Positions 63,812 through 64,000 of a stretch of DNA of 64,000 bases are shown here, piece by piece. The position numbers were made by a program, and so were the translations under genes. The notes beneath the pieces were generated by a model. It searched no databases. It saw only the letters and a list, made by a program, of their open reading frames with translations, and was not told the origin of the DNA. Each line of letters opens with the position of its first letter. The first letter of the stretch is position 1. Location of the stretch: positions 62,001-126,000 of the forward strand of contig NZ_JAGETY010000014.1 in NCBI RefSeq assembly GCF_017571525.1. The letters are read 5' to 3'. The DNA is from Hymenobacter sp. BT559 (GTDB taxonomy: Bacteria > Bacteroidota > Bacteroidia > Cytophagales > Hymenobacteraceae).

Positions 63812-64000
63812 CTAGCCTACTAGCTGCTGCATGTTGCGCAGCACCCGGTAAACGGAGCGCTTATCCATCCAAAAGGTCTTGGCCGTGGCATCCACCGCTT
63901 GCGTAGGGTGGTCCAGGTAGCGCGGGCTGCCAGCAGCGCGCAGTAGTGCAGGTAGGCTTCGCGGTGGTTGAGCGTGGCCAGCGTTAGGGCGCCGGCTTGG
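63812..64000 (-). CDS. partial DNA-binding-like protein, 5' end outside window
   Basis: The last 60 or so residues of a minus-strand gene ending at TAG (63812-63814): YLDHPTQAVDATAKTFWMDK followed by RSVYRVLRNMQQLVG, a helix-turn-helix-like C-terminus. Near 63938 a second frame (TLATLNHREAYLHYCALLAA) looks at least as protein-like, so a frameshift may be present. No name can be given. Confidence 0.4.
   Translation of the reverse strand, partial: PSRRPNAGHAQPPRSLPALLRAAGSPRYLDHPTQAVDATAKTFWMDKRSVYRVLRNMQQLVG

Overview
The window looks like a chromosomal segment of a high-GC Bacteroidota of the Cytophagales, most likely Hymenobacter or a close relative. I infer this from several things. Promoters have the Bacteroidota -7 element TAnnTTTG (TACTTTTG, TATCTTTG, TACCTTTG) and genes lack evident Shine-Dalgarno sites. 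L33 is followed by a DUF4295 gene. There are many small lipoproteins with LxxC signal peptides, CarboxypepD_reg-like and roadblock proteins, and strong GC bias at third codon positions. No species is claimed.

Layout. 0-3 kb: a partial secreted protein, a DUF434 gene with a probable premature stop, and fumC. 3-9 kb: three exported peptidases or hydrolases (M28B, S9, S33). 9-11 kb: an ECF sigma factor and a TonB-tailed anti-sigma-like protein. 11-16 kb: unknown proteins, an MRJP/SMP-30-like lipoprotein and two tandem 3D-domain (RlpA-like barrel) proteins. 16-26 kb: 2-oxoglutarate dehydrogenase E1, E2 and, a little further on, E3 (lpdA). Lying between E2 and E3 are a Crp/Fnr regulator, an FNR-like box, two roadblock-like proteins around a membrane CarboxypepD_reg protein, and a DUF4126-like protein. 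26-34 kb: small basic proteins, a cold-shock protein, an RluE-type pseudouridine synthase, an SGNH hydrolase, an SDR, an ALDH and a Uma2 protein. 34-43 kb: a soluble hybrid histidine kinase, a GMC oxidoreductase, a thioesterase, a PfpI protein, an OmpA-like-barrel protein and tRNA-Val. 43-54 kb: a GH3 protein, lptB, a cupin, DoxX, a YfbK-like VWA lipoprotein, an APC permease, a frameshifted Crp regulator next to an SDR, and DUF92. 54-60.5 kb: housekeeping genes (hemB, ornithine aminotransferase, RidA, rpmB, rpmG, DUF4295, ftsY) and a Cys-only Rieske-like lipoprotein.

The last 3.5 kb is different. Behind tRNA-Asn lies a lower-GC gene for an 803-residue protein with an HsdR-N-like PD-(D/E)xK nuclease domain and a P-loop NTPase. 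It is followed by a possible small RNA and by degraded genes. This is the best candidate for a little-described system, probably a single-gene defence island at a tRNA integration site.

Five coding regions appear disrupted (DUF434 stop, Crp frameshift, lipoprotein signal-peptide frameshift, SBBP-like remnant, possibly the last partial gene), so either decay or sequence error should be considered. Three families of palindromic intergenic repeats are present; two of them are related to each other.
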